This document shows, piece by piece, positions 23,065 through 34,490 of a DNA stretch of 64,000 nucleotides. Each line of letters begins with the position of its first letter. Positions within the stretch are counted from its first letter, which is position 1. Below the pieces are notes generated by a model. That model saw nothing but the letters and a program-made list of their open reading frames with translations, ran no database searches and had not been told where the DNA came from. The stretch spans positions 82,868,903 to 82,932,902 of the forward strand of contig OX235262.1 of assembly GCA_944472135.2 (NCBI GenBank). Reading direction: 5' to 3'. This DNA comes from Trichobilharzia regenti. Taxonomy: Eukaryota > Platyhelminthes > Trematoda > Strigeidida > Schistosomatidae. The position numbers and the translations under genes are program-made.

Positions 23065-23584
23065 TGTGAGTTCATTTCCGTTTCCAAATAAAACTTAGAA
23101 ACAGTTAACTGCCTTCTATGTACTACCCTTTCTTCAAAATACCTAGCACAAATCAAGGTGGTTTGAGTTGATTCAGCTGAAAGGATTAAATATGTTTGTA
23201 GACATAAACGATAAATTCACTCTTAAGGCAACAAAAAGAATTTTTTGGAGTAAACATCACCTCACTTTAAAAGATAAGCAGCACTGTATGGTTTGAGTGA
23301 TTTCCAACCGCAGATATCATTCAGTATTGTTACAACACATACCGATCATTTTTCACTGTCAAATAACCTGAAGTCGAAATTAACTGAAGCAGCAAAAAAT
23401 ATACTCTTCAAGTTAATTTCTGAGTTATAGATCGAACATTTAAACCGTATACGTTATAAAACAATTAGTCACTATTATAAATTTTGATAGCGTTATTAGA
23501 AGACGGAGATTATCTGAAAAATGTGATGTATTTGCGCTAAACATATAACAAAACGTATACGTTTTGTTAACTTAATAGTTCACA
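23065..23584. other. No feature recognised
   Basis: AT-rich unique sequence. Confidence 0.5.
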
Positions 23585-24000
23585 CCATTCAGCCACTAGG
23601 ACCTGATTCAATGGCTCATGAATCCTAACTTCTATCAATTCGTGATTTAGCGCGACCCCAACCATTGTAGTTGGTGGGACATCCATCCACACACGTGACA
23701 TCTGGATGGACCTCACTGGTCACGACTTCGCCCCAGAACTTCAGAAAACTCCGTTCTGTAGCAAGTCACTAGCGAGTATCAAATTAATTTTCTATAGTTT
23801 GGTTTGTAAGGGTTAGTTGTGTTTTTACGAGTTGATCACGGATTGATATCAGTTAGAGAAGCATTGAAAACCAGCACAGGAGTACTGGGCAGCTGCTGTT
23901 TCATCCTAGTTTTGGAATCATTGGCAGTACGCACTCACTGGGATTCGAATCCAGGACCTGCTGGTTACAAGGCTAGCTCGTATGCTATTCAGCCACTACC
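23585..24000 (-). repeat. SINE-A head-to-tail junction
   Basis: From high to low coordinate on the minus strand: head, decayed hammerhead (CCAATGA core, GCC cleavage triplet), tail, then without a gap the 5' region and A-box end of another unit. This is the same circularly permuted joint as at 31, 37 and 52 kb. Confidence 0.75.
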
Positions 24001-24130
24001 GATGCTTCTCAAACTAGGATGAAACAGCAGCTGTCCAGTACTCCTGTGCTGGTTTTCAATGCTTCTCTGACTGATATCAATCCGTGATCAACTCGGAAAA
24101 AACATAACTAACTCTTACAAACCCAAACAT
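24001..24130 (+). repeat. SINE-A hammerhead and tail, inverted to the previous copy
   Basis: It starts within the hammerhead (cttctcaaactaggatgaaa) and runs through the gatatcaatccgtgatcaac tail to the edge of PLE-1 coding sequence at 24131. Confidence 0.75.
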
Positions 24131-24958
24131 TTAATTCACCATGGAATACGAACACAACGATGAGTTTAATTTCCTGTACCTAAATGTAAAAAGAAGAAAC
24201 GATGCAACGGTCGAAAAGTCCATCTACAGGAAAGAAACTTGGACCGGACAATATGTTCATTATAACAGCTTCTGCCTTATGAGCTACAAGCGGGGATTAG
24301 TGAGGACACTATACGACAGGGCCAGGAAGTTATATTCGCCTAACAAGGTAGAAGAAGAATTAAGCTTTGTCGAAAAATGCCTAAAGAAAAACGGGTACCC
24401 AAAAGGATTTATCCTAAAGTACATCAAAAAAGAGATGAGAAAGAGAAGCATCCAACAGTTGAGAAGAAGAAAGTGTTTATTCGCCTCCCATACAAAGGAT
24501 AAACCGTATCGCAAAAGATGGAGAAGAGGATGAAGGGAGCAATAAAGAGATGCTTCCCTGCAGCCAATCTGGTGACACTATACAGTACTACATGCTCTAT
24601 AAGGCATTCGAAACTGGATAAGTACCCTGCTGATGTTACCTCCAACTGCATTTATAAATTTACGAGTACCTGCGATAGCAAGTACATTGGAAGGACAGAA
24701 AGAAGGGCTTATATCCGGTTTTCAGAGCTAATTCCAAGAAACTTATGCCTAAAAGGAAGCAGATATTTCCAAAGTGCAATTACCAGACACCTTGTGGATA
24801 CGGGTCATTTTGTCGAGATTTCTAAATCCTTCAAAATATTAAACATACAAAGCACAGCGAATCTACTACGATTTGCTGAAGCAATTGCAATCGAACGTCA
24901 CAGACCAAACTTATGCATACAGAAAGAGAGTGTGATCAATCTCTCACTCCCTTGGTAA
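24131..24958 (+). pseudogene. PLE-1 RT thumb and GIY-YIG endonuclease, one frameshift
   Basis: 24141-24533 reads FLYLNVKRRN (FLDV position), IYRKETWTGQYVHYNSF, SYKRGLVRTLYDRARK and LKKNGYPKGFILKYI. The frame moves near 24520 to 24518-24958, which reads CIYKFTSTCDSKYIGRTERR (GIY-YIG core), ITRHLVDTGH, and the C-terminal block FAEAIAIERHRPNLC holding the Glu and Asn positions, then a stop after SLPW. Apart from this one shift the C-terminal half is well preserved. The RT palm is missing. Confidence 0.85.
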
Positions 24959-27154
24959 CCATATCACTTTCATCACACTAGTGAGCTCAACTCACTAAGC
25001 AAGTTTTCAAATTGATGAACCTTGACCCTCTTGAGTTGCTATGTTGACACTGTTTACCAAATTTTTCTATCTTCTCTCACCCCCCCTTTTTTTTCTTCTT
25101 TCATAGTTTGATAGTATATAAACTGACGGTGACTTAGATTATAATACTTATATTCCAGATGCGTTCACCTCATAATGTTTTCTCTGTTACCTTTCAAACA
25201 ATGAAGTATGAAATGTTATTATTTATAACCATTGTAATTTCAGGTAGTTTGCAGCTGATGAGAACCTGTGAAATAGAATGATGACAGTATTTTATACTGC
25301 AAATGTGGTCTTTCTTTCTCTATCAAAATTTTTCAAGGGAACCAAACGTAAGAAAATTAATAGTTTGTATCTAAGAGCTAGGAAAAATTGTTTCCCACGT
25401 GTTCTCTAGACTTCTGCACTTATTCTCATTACTAAACTAATTTTCTCCTGTGTTGCTGACTGATATGAGTAACTTCAACGCCTCCACACTAACCAACACT
25501 ACTTGTTATCGAGATACATGATATCTAAACACTGAATATTCATCTTGCTGATTTTGAATTGAGCTCATCAACCAAGCACTTAAATCGATTAGTTTTAGAT
25601 GTATAAACTGTCTTAACTATTTCAAAAACAATTTAGCCTATAGATAATACGCAAAAGCGAAACGAGTGCTTCTATTCTACAAATTGGTTGCGCTTTTAAA
25701 TGAAGAAATTCGCAGAAATATAACAAGGTCTTTTGAAGAGCTGTTGTAACTGCGTGATAGCACCATTAATCGATAGATGTCTCTGACAGCAACAAATGGC
25801 TGCATTATTAGCTAGTCAATGCCTCGAAAACTTCATTTATATTATTATTTTAGCGGGAAATAGTACAAATCGATGTTCATTAGGAACACAAATATTAAAA
25901 AAACATTATGTTATTTTACTGATATTACGCATCACAAATCATTTGGTCATTATGAATCCATTTCTGTATTAAGCCTAATTTGCCTAGAATTTCATAAACA
26001 AGCCTGAAAACAAATCAGGAATTTGTGAATTATAGAGCCGGAGGTCAAGGTTCACCAAAATTTCTTTTAGAGGCCTCAGAGCTTCATATGTAATCAGCCT
26101 AGTACCGTAAATAGTGATCGAGAACAAAAGCGAAAGCGAATGATGATGAATGCTGTTAATTGATACAATTAGCTGGAAAGAACCCATGTCGACCGGTAGC
26201 ACTTGCTAGGCAGATTGAAGTGATGAGAAAAATTGACGTCTGTGTCGCACGTTTAGGGTTGTGTTCCTCAACGATATATTCAGCTTGACTCAACTCACAC
26301 AGCTGAATAAGTGAAAACCCCATGAATTTTAGCCAGCTACTTGGGCGAATGACCATATATATGGCCATAAATCGGCCACCATGAGATTACAAATAACTTA
26401 TTCAAGATAACCTGAAATAATCCAAGGTTGGCAGCAAGGTTGGATGAAGCAAGAACGATAACGGTATCAGGTTTGTTTTCAGTTGCTACAACCTGAACAA
26501 TACAAAAATATAAATTACACTACACAGTGATAAACCTTGCATTACTTCGGTCATTTAACCTGTAAGACAAAGTTAGACAATTTCCATAAGATCATCCATT
26601 TTTCCATACCTCATGTTTCGCTTGGTATATTTTTTTGTTCCATCTAAACGTTAATCATAACTCTTCTCTTTGCCACTTTATAAAAACATATTCCTGTAGT
26701 TAAGCGACCCATTGAATTCATTCCCTTTTTCAGGTAAACTTTGTTTCTACTCAAAGAATTTCGAACTCTCTCTCTCTCCTATTTTTCAAGAACTTTTGTC
26801 TAATTATTCTACTGACGGTCAGTCCGTTTAACTCTCACGAATACAACAATGTGTATCATTCCGGATCGATGTTACTTATAGCTCCTATCAAATATTTCTT
26901 GTCACTGAGTAAAAAGTGTGTTCATATCCATGATGTGATTTACATTTTTTTTTCTATTTAGGGCTTGCAACGCTATGCGTCCTCATCGAAGGAGGTACAT
27001 AATAGCAATCGAATTTCTCACTCAATTTAATCAACTTTGTAAAGGTCTTCAACAGTGATGACCTACAAAGAATCGGGAAACTGCTTCCACAGTAATGAGA
27101 GCAGTAATCAAAACCTTTATTAACCTCATTCAAAAGTTATATGATTATGCCACA
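24959..27154. other. No gene recognised
   Basis: 2.2 kb of AT-rich sequence with poly-T at 25080 and a TCTC run near 26770. Frames at 25984-26368 (-) show no domain. No splice-framed exon evident. Confidence 0.45.
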
Positions 27155-27760
27155 TATTAAGTAATTTACCATGGAAAACTTAGTGAAGCCATCTGTAGTG
27201 AAAACATGAGTAAAACAAGGTTGTCTACCATCCTAATTGTGGTGGACTAGATTATGTGGGAGGCTAGAAGACAGAAATACACCTGGCCGAAAAGAAGACT
27301 ATAGAAGATCCGGACTTCGCAAACCAATTATGTCTAATGTCACTCAAACTCTGAGATCTACAGGGGAGACCAACAAGCTGGCAGAAGAAGCAGACAGCGA
27401 ATACTGAATGTTTCGTGAACACAGAGAGGACAAAAGTGATGAAGATACCAAACCAACAACAACGAGTGCTAATCACTATCAAAGGAAGAAAAATTTAGAG
27501 CAGCATAGTTTCGGCTACTGGCGGTTTAGATAAAGATTTCAAAGACAAGATCTGAAAGGCAAGACAAATCTTCAGTAATCTGAAGTCAGTGTGGAAATCT
27601 ATTGCACTTGTTATAAAGAACAAGATCTATAGTTTCAACACTAATGTCGAGTAACTCAGTGCTTCTATACGGTTTAAAGACGTGGCGCAAGTGTCATTAA
27701 AAGCCTTTTGAACAGGCTTCAAACTTTTATCAATAGCTGCCTTTTCTGACTCCATAATGA
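27155..27760 (+). pseudogene. RTE LINE RT remnant, heavily decayed
   Basis: The plus strand in shifting frames recalls RTE around and after the palm: an IVVDxIMWEAR stretch (cf. the region before FADD), ETNKLAEEA-like GDQQAGRRSR, and SVLLYGLKTWRKC (usual SVLLYGSETWR) at about 27660-27690. Many stops. Confidence 0.6.
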
Positions 27761-28489
27761 AGATCAAATGGCCGGCCAGAAGGGGTTAACAGTATGTAAC
27801 TCTAACAACAAGCTCATATTATCCTGGTTCATTCATCATTCTTGCTTTGTTCAAGTTTACTAGTAAATAGAATTGTGCAAAGACTGCTTCTTTGAAATTT
27901 AGCGGGGAACGACTTAACATAAAAAAAATGTCCGAGAGCTAAACGAGTAATTAGAAGGCTGCCAGTTTAAACTCAAACGTGATACAATACAACAATACAA
28001 ACCATTATGACTTTAGCCGGAAGCAAGCTATGTAACTAGATAGTTCTGCCTGTTTAAGTCCTTCTTCACCCTTAAAGTAATTCCTATCTCTTTTGAGAAT
28101 CATTTATTTCTCAGAGATGAAACTTCATCATTCAATTGTTTCCATCATGACTGACCGTTTACAGAATTAAATATCTGTACCAGTCAGTTATTTAGCTGGG
28201 AGGCAACCATTATCACAACAATTATCACTCATACAAAATTAGCCTTATAAAGAGTTCCTCCCTAAAACGCTTTTTTTTCCAATCTAATATTTAAATATCC
28301 TAAAATTCAGACATGGCTTAGGTATTTCCTACTCCTGATTTTATGCCTTCATTTTTTCGTTTTACATGCATTCCAAAATCTCCTCATTATTTGATTCAGT
28401 CTGAATTAATATAACTACTGTACAGAAACAGATTTCTGATATCAGTAATGTTTCTATTTCATTTTTCAATCCAAGCTTAAATCGTCTAC
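27761..28489. other. No feature recognised
   Basis: AT-rich unique sequence. Confidence 0.5.
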
Positions 28490-28800
28490 CTGTGCTCATC
28501 AGTGACTAGTGGAAGGATGAAGTTGCCCTGAATTCTAGTGAGAAGGCCTGTTTAGTGGAGTCCATGAATTTGGGTGTAAAGACGACACTAATAGGAGAAA
28601 GTTAGAATTCATCGGCCATTTAAATCCATTCTGGTGGCTGAATAACCAACTAGCTGGACTCATAACCTGTAATTCCCAGATTCCTTCCGTAGAGGCATTA
28701 TCATAAGTGCGTTCTACCGAAGAGTCTCAAAGTTGGAAGAAACAGCCGTCTAGTACTTACTTAATGGTTTTCTAAGTAAAATCAGTTCATGATCTGACTT
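28490..28800 (+). repeat. Degenerate SINE-A copy
   Basis: 5' region, tRNA-like head and decayed hammerhead (ctaccgaagagtctcaaagt, then gaagaaacagccgtctagta) with tail. CTGA is now CCGA. Confidence 0.7.
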
Positions 28801-28914
28801 CAAATCAAATCTGCTTTATTCAACACTTGAAAAGTGGGAATTGCAATTGATTTAAAACACCATGTGTAAAACTATCACAAGAATACGGTTAGTGTACAAT
28901 AGAAAATTTATTCA

Positions 28915-29135
28915 GTAGTCGTCGGTGGAACAGCGGTAGACTGCTCGCGGATCATGCATGTAGTTAGAGTTCGATCTCCAGCCGACACACTGCTTTACCA
29001 TTCTAAGTCGGTGACAAGACTGGTAAAGAGGAAAGGCTAGCAAACCCATCCATTGCAAAAGTAAACACCACAGCTACCGGAAATTCAAGCCTCTAGCTTG
29101 AAGCCCTATGTTCCTCTGGAAACGTAAAGCAATAA
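28915..29135 (+). repeat. SINE-C copy, full length
   Basis: The tRNA-derived head (gtcggtggaacagcggtaga; B-box gagttcgatctcc) is followed by ctggtaaagaggaaaggcta and a 3' end reading gcttgaagccctatgttcct then gcaataaaaaaa. That 3' end resembles the end of the RTE LINE at 49.82 kb. Confidence 0.8.
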
Positions 29136-30044
29136 AAAAAGTCATGTTCCTGAATGGCACAGTCTTTACGAATGAAACAATAGAAAGGCTTGTTCTGTTG
29201 TTCAGGAATAATTCGTGTAAATGACAGAACATTATTTATGGGGTCTAGTTAGAAAATCTTGATACAAAATATTTCTGTAACAATCGATGACTCGAGGTGA
29301 AATGAAGACCTGTGTCGCATTGGAATTCTAACCAGCAGCCACCCAGTTACTAGCTGAGCAATATACTACCTTCACTCATTGCCTATGAAATCATAACCAG
29401 TCTTGAAATACGAGGTTAACCCACATTCTTCTCGTCACATTGATGAAGTTTTAGAAGATATTTTAGACTTCACATTCAAAGTAATATTTGGTCGAAAAAC
29501 ACTTTTTCGGAGAATCTTAATATTTTATTTTATTCAAATTAGCTGAATAACACCACTGGAAATATCTTACATCACCATCTTCACAGCTATAGGAAGTAAA
29601 ACAATAGTTTGCTTCTTGATAGCTGATAATGGGAGTTAAAATCTCGTGCTTATAAGTAAACAATAATGTATATTTCGACTTAAATAAACATTAGTAATCC
29701 GTATTTCATTTTGCCAGATTTTTCTGGGTTATGCATCAATATGCGCCACCTACGAAATCATTTTGTCTCAGTGTAATCTTTTAGCATTCAATTCAGAATG
29801 TGAATTTCTTACTATTTCAGTCTCATAAGATAGATGTATTTGCATTCCCGGGAAGTTGTGGTGTTTCTACAGATAATGGAAACTTAAATCGACCGTTTCC
29901 AATTCTAAAGCATTGTCTGCTAGTGCACAACGGTTAAGAGAGCCAATTCTTGTGTAACGAGTATCCATTATTATTTACTTTTAGGTTGATTTTCATTTCC
30001 TTTGAAAATATTATTGCTGCACTGAAATGCTAATGTGGTGTGTG
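29136..30044. other. No feature recognised
   Basis: AT-rich. No motif found. Confidence 0.5.
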
Positions 30045-30238
30045 CTACTGAAAAGACTAATAAGTAGTATATGAATACAGATCAGAATGTGTATATCATC
30101 TGTAAAAATATTGAATACCGGAGAGATGGATTTAATGGCTAAGAGGAGAAATAAACGATGCTTGTGAAACAACATGGAAAACATAAAAGGAAGACAATAC
30201 TAGCACAATACCGCAGGTATGTTCGAATTGTGATTATA

Positions 30239-30279
<41 letters not shown>

Positions 30280-30370
30280 GTGGAAGAGTTTCGTCTCTAT
30301 CTACACATCAAATTGCCGATAAGTAGTTCTGATAGCAAAAACACTTGTGTTCTGCAGTTAAACTAGGTGT
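30045..30370 (+). repeat. Repeat G, copy 1
   Basis: Shares gagagatggatttaatggc, acgatgcttgtgaaacaaca and acttgtgttctgc with 62.4-62.9 kb in the same order and orientation. Unknown family; no coding motif. It contains an (AT)n run at 30236-30281. Confidence 0.65.
30236..30281. repeat. (AT)n microsatellite with one GT interruption
   Basis: Two long AT runs separated by a single g. Copy 2 of repeat G lacks it, so it expanded after the copies separated or was lost there. Confidence 0.9.
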
Positions 30371-30384
30371 CCGTTGATATACTG

Positions 30385-30509
30385 GCTCCTATTAGGTAGT
30401 TTGAGGTAATCGGCTGGGAGCCGTGCTTGATTTAGGTTTCTTGCTATTTGGCACTTACTAGTCAGCAAGGAGTATCTGCAACCTTGAAGGAACTCATGTC
30501 CCCTCTGAT
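30385..30509 (-). repeat. SINE-D fragment, inverted to its neighbour
   Basis: Minus strand matches the 34.7-kb SINE-D around its hammerhead (agatactccttgctgac, agtgccaaatagcaagaaac). Its ribozyme core has an insertion and is not functional. Confidence 0.65.
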
Positions 30510-30735
30510 ACGCCTTGCTGATGAGTGTCAACTAACGCGAAACCCAAGTCCAAGGCTTCCTGCTGATTGCCTCCAACTATCTTAAATATCATCAAATCAA
30601 TATGCACCGTGATGGCGAGCTATCTAGAATGGTGGCCACATTGCACAAGCTGACCGATAGAATTCAGTCTGCACCAAAGTAAGAACTAGATACATCACAC
30701 CAGTTACTAGTGTCCAATCAAAATACGGGCTCTTA
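30510..30735 (+). repeat. SINE-D: intact hammerhead, tail and start of the next unit
   Basis: It begins at the hammerhead, continues through gattgcctccaac (tail) and on into the 5' region of a following unit (ggtggccacattg, caccagttactagtgtccaa), which in the 35-kb copy lies upstream of the tRNA head. The order hammerhead-tail-5' region is that of a head-to-tail multimer. Confidence 0.7.
30512..30556 (+). ncRNA. Hammerhead ribozyme with complete core (SINE-D)
   Basis: Stem I GCCTTG/CAAGGC (six perfect pairs), core CTGATGA, stem II GTGT/ACGC (one G-U pair) with loop CAACTA, GAAA, a two-pair stem III closed by CCAA, and cleavage triplet GTC at 30548-30550. Every conserved core position is present. 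Stem II loop and stem I flanks could make the tertiary contact usual in natural HHRs; that is not visible by eye. The very short stem III suggests better activity as a dimer. Confidence 0.8.
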
Positions 30736-31244
30736 GACAGGACGATTCAACAATATCAAAGGATTAATATGAAGTTATTTAAAATAAAAGCATATAATCT
30801 CTACTTATAGAACAACTAACTGTAAAAGCAAGTGTTTTCATAAAATTGTTTTGAAAATATTAGACTATAATTCTGACGTTACGTCATGTGAATCGACTTT
30901 GATAATATATGCAAATGTTTACTGGTAGAATAATCAGACGAAAGGTTTCTTGATGTAATTTCGTAGATTAGATGATTGTCATCTCATTCGTTTAAAGCGA
31001 AACAGCCTTGAAATTATTATTATTATTATTATTATTATTACTGTTATGATTATTTTAGAAACTACATTTCTTTGAAATTAAAGCTGACTCGTCAGTCCAC
31101 CGAAATACACTGAAATAAAAGAAAAGAAGTAAAAAAAAAGTTAATTTATCATTATTGCTAACTCTTGTTATCGTTCAACCGATGAAGCATCAGTTCACGT
31201 GAGTAAAATGCTTAGCTAATTGAGATAAAAGAAATCAAAATAAT
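30736..31244. other. No gene; (ATT)n microsatellite
   Basis: An ATT run lies at about 31014-31040; otherwise AT-rich. Confidence 0.6.
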
Positions 31245-31256
31245 ATATACAAATCT

Positions 31257-31722
31257 AATGTCAGCTCATGATGAAATCCTGAAACCAATCAAATCCCCAC
31301 AAACCAACACTTGAATACCAATGAGATGCTCACTGGCGACTGGCCCTATTCAGGTAGGTAGTTACCCGAGTTCCAGTGGGAAGTCATGACCAGTAGGGTG
31401 CAGCCAGTCGGGTGTGAGGACCAATACTCACCGAAGACATTGACTTGGGGTCGCGCTATGTCGTGAATTGGCAGAAGTTAGAATCCATGCACTAGCCATC
31501 GTATCGGGTCCCAGTGGCTGAATGTTATACGAGGTCGCTAGCCTTGTAACCGGAAGGTCCTGGGTTCGAACCCCGGTGAGTGCGTACTGCTGAAGAGTCC
31601 CAAACTAGGACGAAACAGTTGTCCAGTACTCCCAGCTGGTTTTCCAATGGTTCTCGAAACTATGTCAGATCATGATGAAATCCTGTAACGAATCAATCAA
31701 ATCCCTGCAAACCAACACTTGA
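31257..31722 (+). mobile_element. SINE-A insertion: 404-bp unit with terminal overlap and 12-bp target duplication
   Basis: It starts and ends inside the same tail segment: atgtcagctcatgatgaaat at 31258 and its near copy at 31662 (404 bp apart), so the insertion is about 1.15 units long. Between them: 5' region, head (cagtggctgaatgttatac; B-box gggttcgaacccc) and an intact hammerhead. The 12-mer atatacaaatct flanks it at 31245-31256 and 31723-31734. This is the cleanest SINE-A copy in the window. Confidence 0.85.
31584..31629 (+). ncRNA. Hammerhead ribozyme with complete core (SINE-A)
   Basis: Stem I GTACTG/CAGTAC (six pairs), core CTGAAGA, stem II GTCC/GGAC with loop CAAACTA, GAAA, stem III ACA/TGT with a two-base GT loop, and cleavage triplet GTC with the predicted cut at 31623/31624. 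All invariant residues are present. This layout matches type I hammerheads of schistosome Sm-alpha in stem II but has a much shorter stem III. Confidence 0.88.
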
Positions 31723-31734
31723 ATATACAAATCT

Positions 31735-32320
31735 CTTCGTGTATTCTCTAAAAGCTCCTGTTGCTGTTCACCCCAAACCCTGCATCTTTGTAAACATTCA
31801 CTGACGTAAAAACAACATAGAAACTCACCACTGATAAAGGTATATAGTTACAATGACTTTAACTGACATAACCACTTTGCTCGTTATTAGTGAAAGTATT
31901 TTTATTCTCTCTCTCTCTCTCATATGAGTCACGACGCAATCGGTTGATAAAAAAGTATCTGAGAGTTTGAAAATTTGGAGTGTTTTGTTTCTTTGCACAC
32001 TTGAGATAATAATCATAGATTATGAATTATTGTATCAAATCATTATTGAGCACATTAAGTACACTTGTAATGCGTACTACTTGTAAATAGATAGTATTGG
32101 GATGTCGTTTAAAGCCTGCAGAGAAGCAGTGGTAATTGATATGTCAATGAAATAGCTATTGAATAAGACATTTGAAGAGGTGAAAATTCTGAAGACAATC
32201 TGTATAGGTGACAGATAACAATGAACAAGTTGTGGTCAATACAGAATGGATGGTATAAGCTCTAAATTGGGAAATCAAAGCAAGGTTTATGATTTTATTT
32301 AAGTCTCCCGTATTGTGTCC
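31735..32320. other. No feature recognised
   Basis: A TCTC run at about 31905-31920; otherwise AT-rich. Confidence 0.5.
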
Positions 32321-32600
32321 CTATAACATCAGTCTTCTGTTTAAATCGTATTCGCAATTTGGAATTCACGTAGTTCGAAAGGGTGAAATTTCATCTCACT
32401 TTCCTTTGGAGATGGAAATTATTCAGATCACACCATATGATCCTCTTGGTATCGTAAATGTTTATCAGGAAAGCTAGCCTGAACGCACAAAATTATGTAC
32501 TACTCAGTAGTTGATTTGAGTAGTTGTATGTCACTCATATCAACCAGCAGTGCTTGTTAGCCAGATTTAGGTGAGACTGTCGCTTCGCTTACATTTACAT
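32321..32600 (+). repeat. Repeat E, copy 1
   Basis: Shares gttcgaa-gg-tgaaattt, ttattcagatc and a-tggtatcgtaaatg followed by a gaaagc motif with 51.4-51.56 kb, and more weakly with 59.6-59.8 kb. Unknown family. Confidence 0.5.
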
Positions 32601-33170
32601 TTATAAGAATAAATATAGTGTTGAGCTTCCTGGAATTATTTACTTAGCTTAAAAATTCCCATTGGGTCATATGAAAAGAGAACACGTTCAGCGATGAGAC
32701 TTTTTTCGGTAAATTCATCACATAGCTGTACAATCGCATTTAACTACAACTATTTTGTGCGTGTGTGTGTGTACATGAGGTTTGTCCATTTTAGATAATT
32801 AACCAGGTAATACAAGAATAGTCTAATATAGAAACAAGGTTAATCACACAGCAACTAAAGTAAGATTGAGTTAGTAAGTTAGATGACGTAATTTAATTGA
32901 CTAAAATGTTTCAACTTAGGTCAGGGTAGCAACAGAGGTAATTACAGGTAGGGACTAAGTAGAAGTGGGGTAGATAATAATACCATTTAAATTAGAACTG
33001 AAATTGAGCAAATAAGTCGGATGACAGCATAAATAACTAAAAATTGGGCATATAAGTTGGACGACGTAACATAAATGACTAGAAATTGAGCGTTGGTCAA
33101 GTCAGTTACAGTGGTAATGAGGTGTAGAAATTCAGTCTCGTAGAGGTAGAGAACAGGAAATTTGAAGGTG
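32601..33170. other. No gene; small internal duplications
   Basis: A TG run at about 32758. Near 33000-33090 a short unit (attgagca-ataagtcggatgac, ataaatgactaaaaattg) is repeated two to three times. Confidence 0.5.
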
Positions 33171-33177
33171 TAAAATA

Positions 33178-33640
33178 ATAATAATAATAATAACAGCTTT
33201 ATTCCAAACAGTATTTGCATCTAATTCCCTCATAAATTTTATAAGATTTTAAAAATCAAAAAGCAACATCACTGACTAATTTCCCACAGAAAGTCATTTA
33301 ATTTAGAACAATCTGACTGGCATATAAAAAGAAAGGTCATCAGCATACTTAACAAAGGTGGCAACATCAGAATGGGGAAAGTCATGTAAGAAAAAAGAAA
33401 ACAGAAAAGGAGAAAGAACAGCACCTTGAGGAACACAAGCTTAAGTAAGTGAGGTAGTGGAGGACTTTCCATTGTAGACGGCGTACTGCTTCCTATCAGA
33501 AAAATAGGAATGCAGCCACTTATTTTATTTGAAAAGATAAAATAATACGAATGAAGAGAGAGAGAAATAGAATTTACTTGTCGGGTATTACGACAGATTA
33601 CCTCCATTGCAAGTGTAGTGATTGTGGACTTCATGTTATT
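33178..33640 (-). pseudogene. CR1-like LINE fragment with intact 3' tail and internal deletion
   Basis: The minus strand reads the palm-proximal RT region (GCIPIFL, a DLPHSD-like stretch in a shifted frame, SDCSKLNDFLWEISQ) homologous to 14560-14800. It then jumps to the family 3' end (tttggaataaagctg and an ATT run at 33178-33196) within about 90 bp, so the post-palm region and UTR are deleted. Confidence 0.75.
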
Positions 33641-33647
33641 CCCAAAA

Positions 33648-33740
33648 AGTGGAGCTGTAACTCATTGGTCTAAGGACTGGATATTTGACTTGTTACCAGT
33701 CACGGGTTTGAACAATGACCCACTCATCGATATTTCGGCA
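33648..33740 (+). repeat. Possible tRNA-derived SINE head, unassigned
   Basis: tggagctgtaactcattggt and gggtttgaac are spaced like A and B boxes. The body does not match SINE-A to D. Confidence 0.35.
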
Positions 33741-34430
33741 ATCAGATAGTAGGTGTGACTAGCTGTTTAAGAGAAGTGCGGTTCATTGTCGACTAGAATA
33801 TACAACAGGTGGTTGTTAAGTAACAGTGCCGTCAATTTTTCATTTCTAAACACAGACATCAAATACTTGTGATCACTAGCAAATTCTTATGTATATTTTG
33901 AAGAATTCTAACCAGAGTTTATCTTGAAAGATTACACCTCTACTGACTACTTGAATGACGTAGCCTACAGCTAAAATTTAGTCCTACAAGAAACGAAACT
34001 GCAGAATAACAATAAACTTCATATCACTTGTTAAAAAAAAATAAAAATTACCACATTTTATGTAGAAAAATAAATCACTCATTCGTTTATCAATGTAACG
34101 ATAATCAATCATTGTAGAAATCAACAAAACGTCAAATCATGTCACACTACATTGAAAAAATTTGAATGGATTCTTTTTGCCTCTGTGAAACATATTTTCT
34201 CAAAATGCTACTTACTTGTTAACTTGACTACTTATCTACTTATGAAGATAACAAATTTTTAAACAAGAAGAGCTATCCACCTACAGATAGTTAAGACTTT
34301 ATTAAATTTCTCAAGTGTAAGTCACTTAAATTGGATACCAAAGTGAAGCACACAGAGGCGATATGATAGCGCAAAATCTACTAATATCTCCTCACTAGAA
34401 AACAAGTTTTGTAGAATTAATATATTTATT
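33741..34430. other. No feature recognised
   Basis: AT-rich unique sequence. Confidence 0.5.
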
Positions 34431-34434
34431 TATT

Positions 34435-34490
34435 TTATTATAGCTTGACTCCATATATTATTTTTGATGCAAGTATGAAATTTTCAGTCT
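34435..34490 (-). repeat. SINE-B 3' remnant
   Basis: Only the 3' end (minus strand: tcatacttgcatc, gagtcaagct) remains. Confidence 0.5.

Noticed and set aside
33000..33100. Tandem array of a new satellite
   Set aside because: Only two or three imperfect copies; better described as a local duplication.
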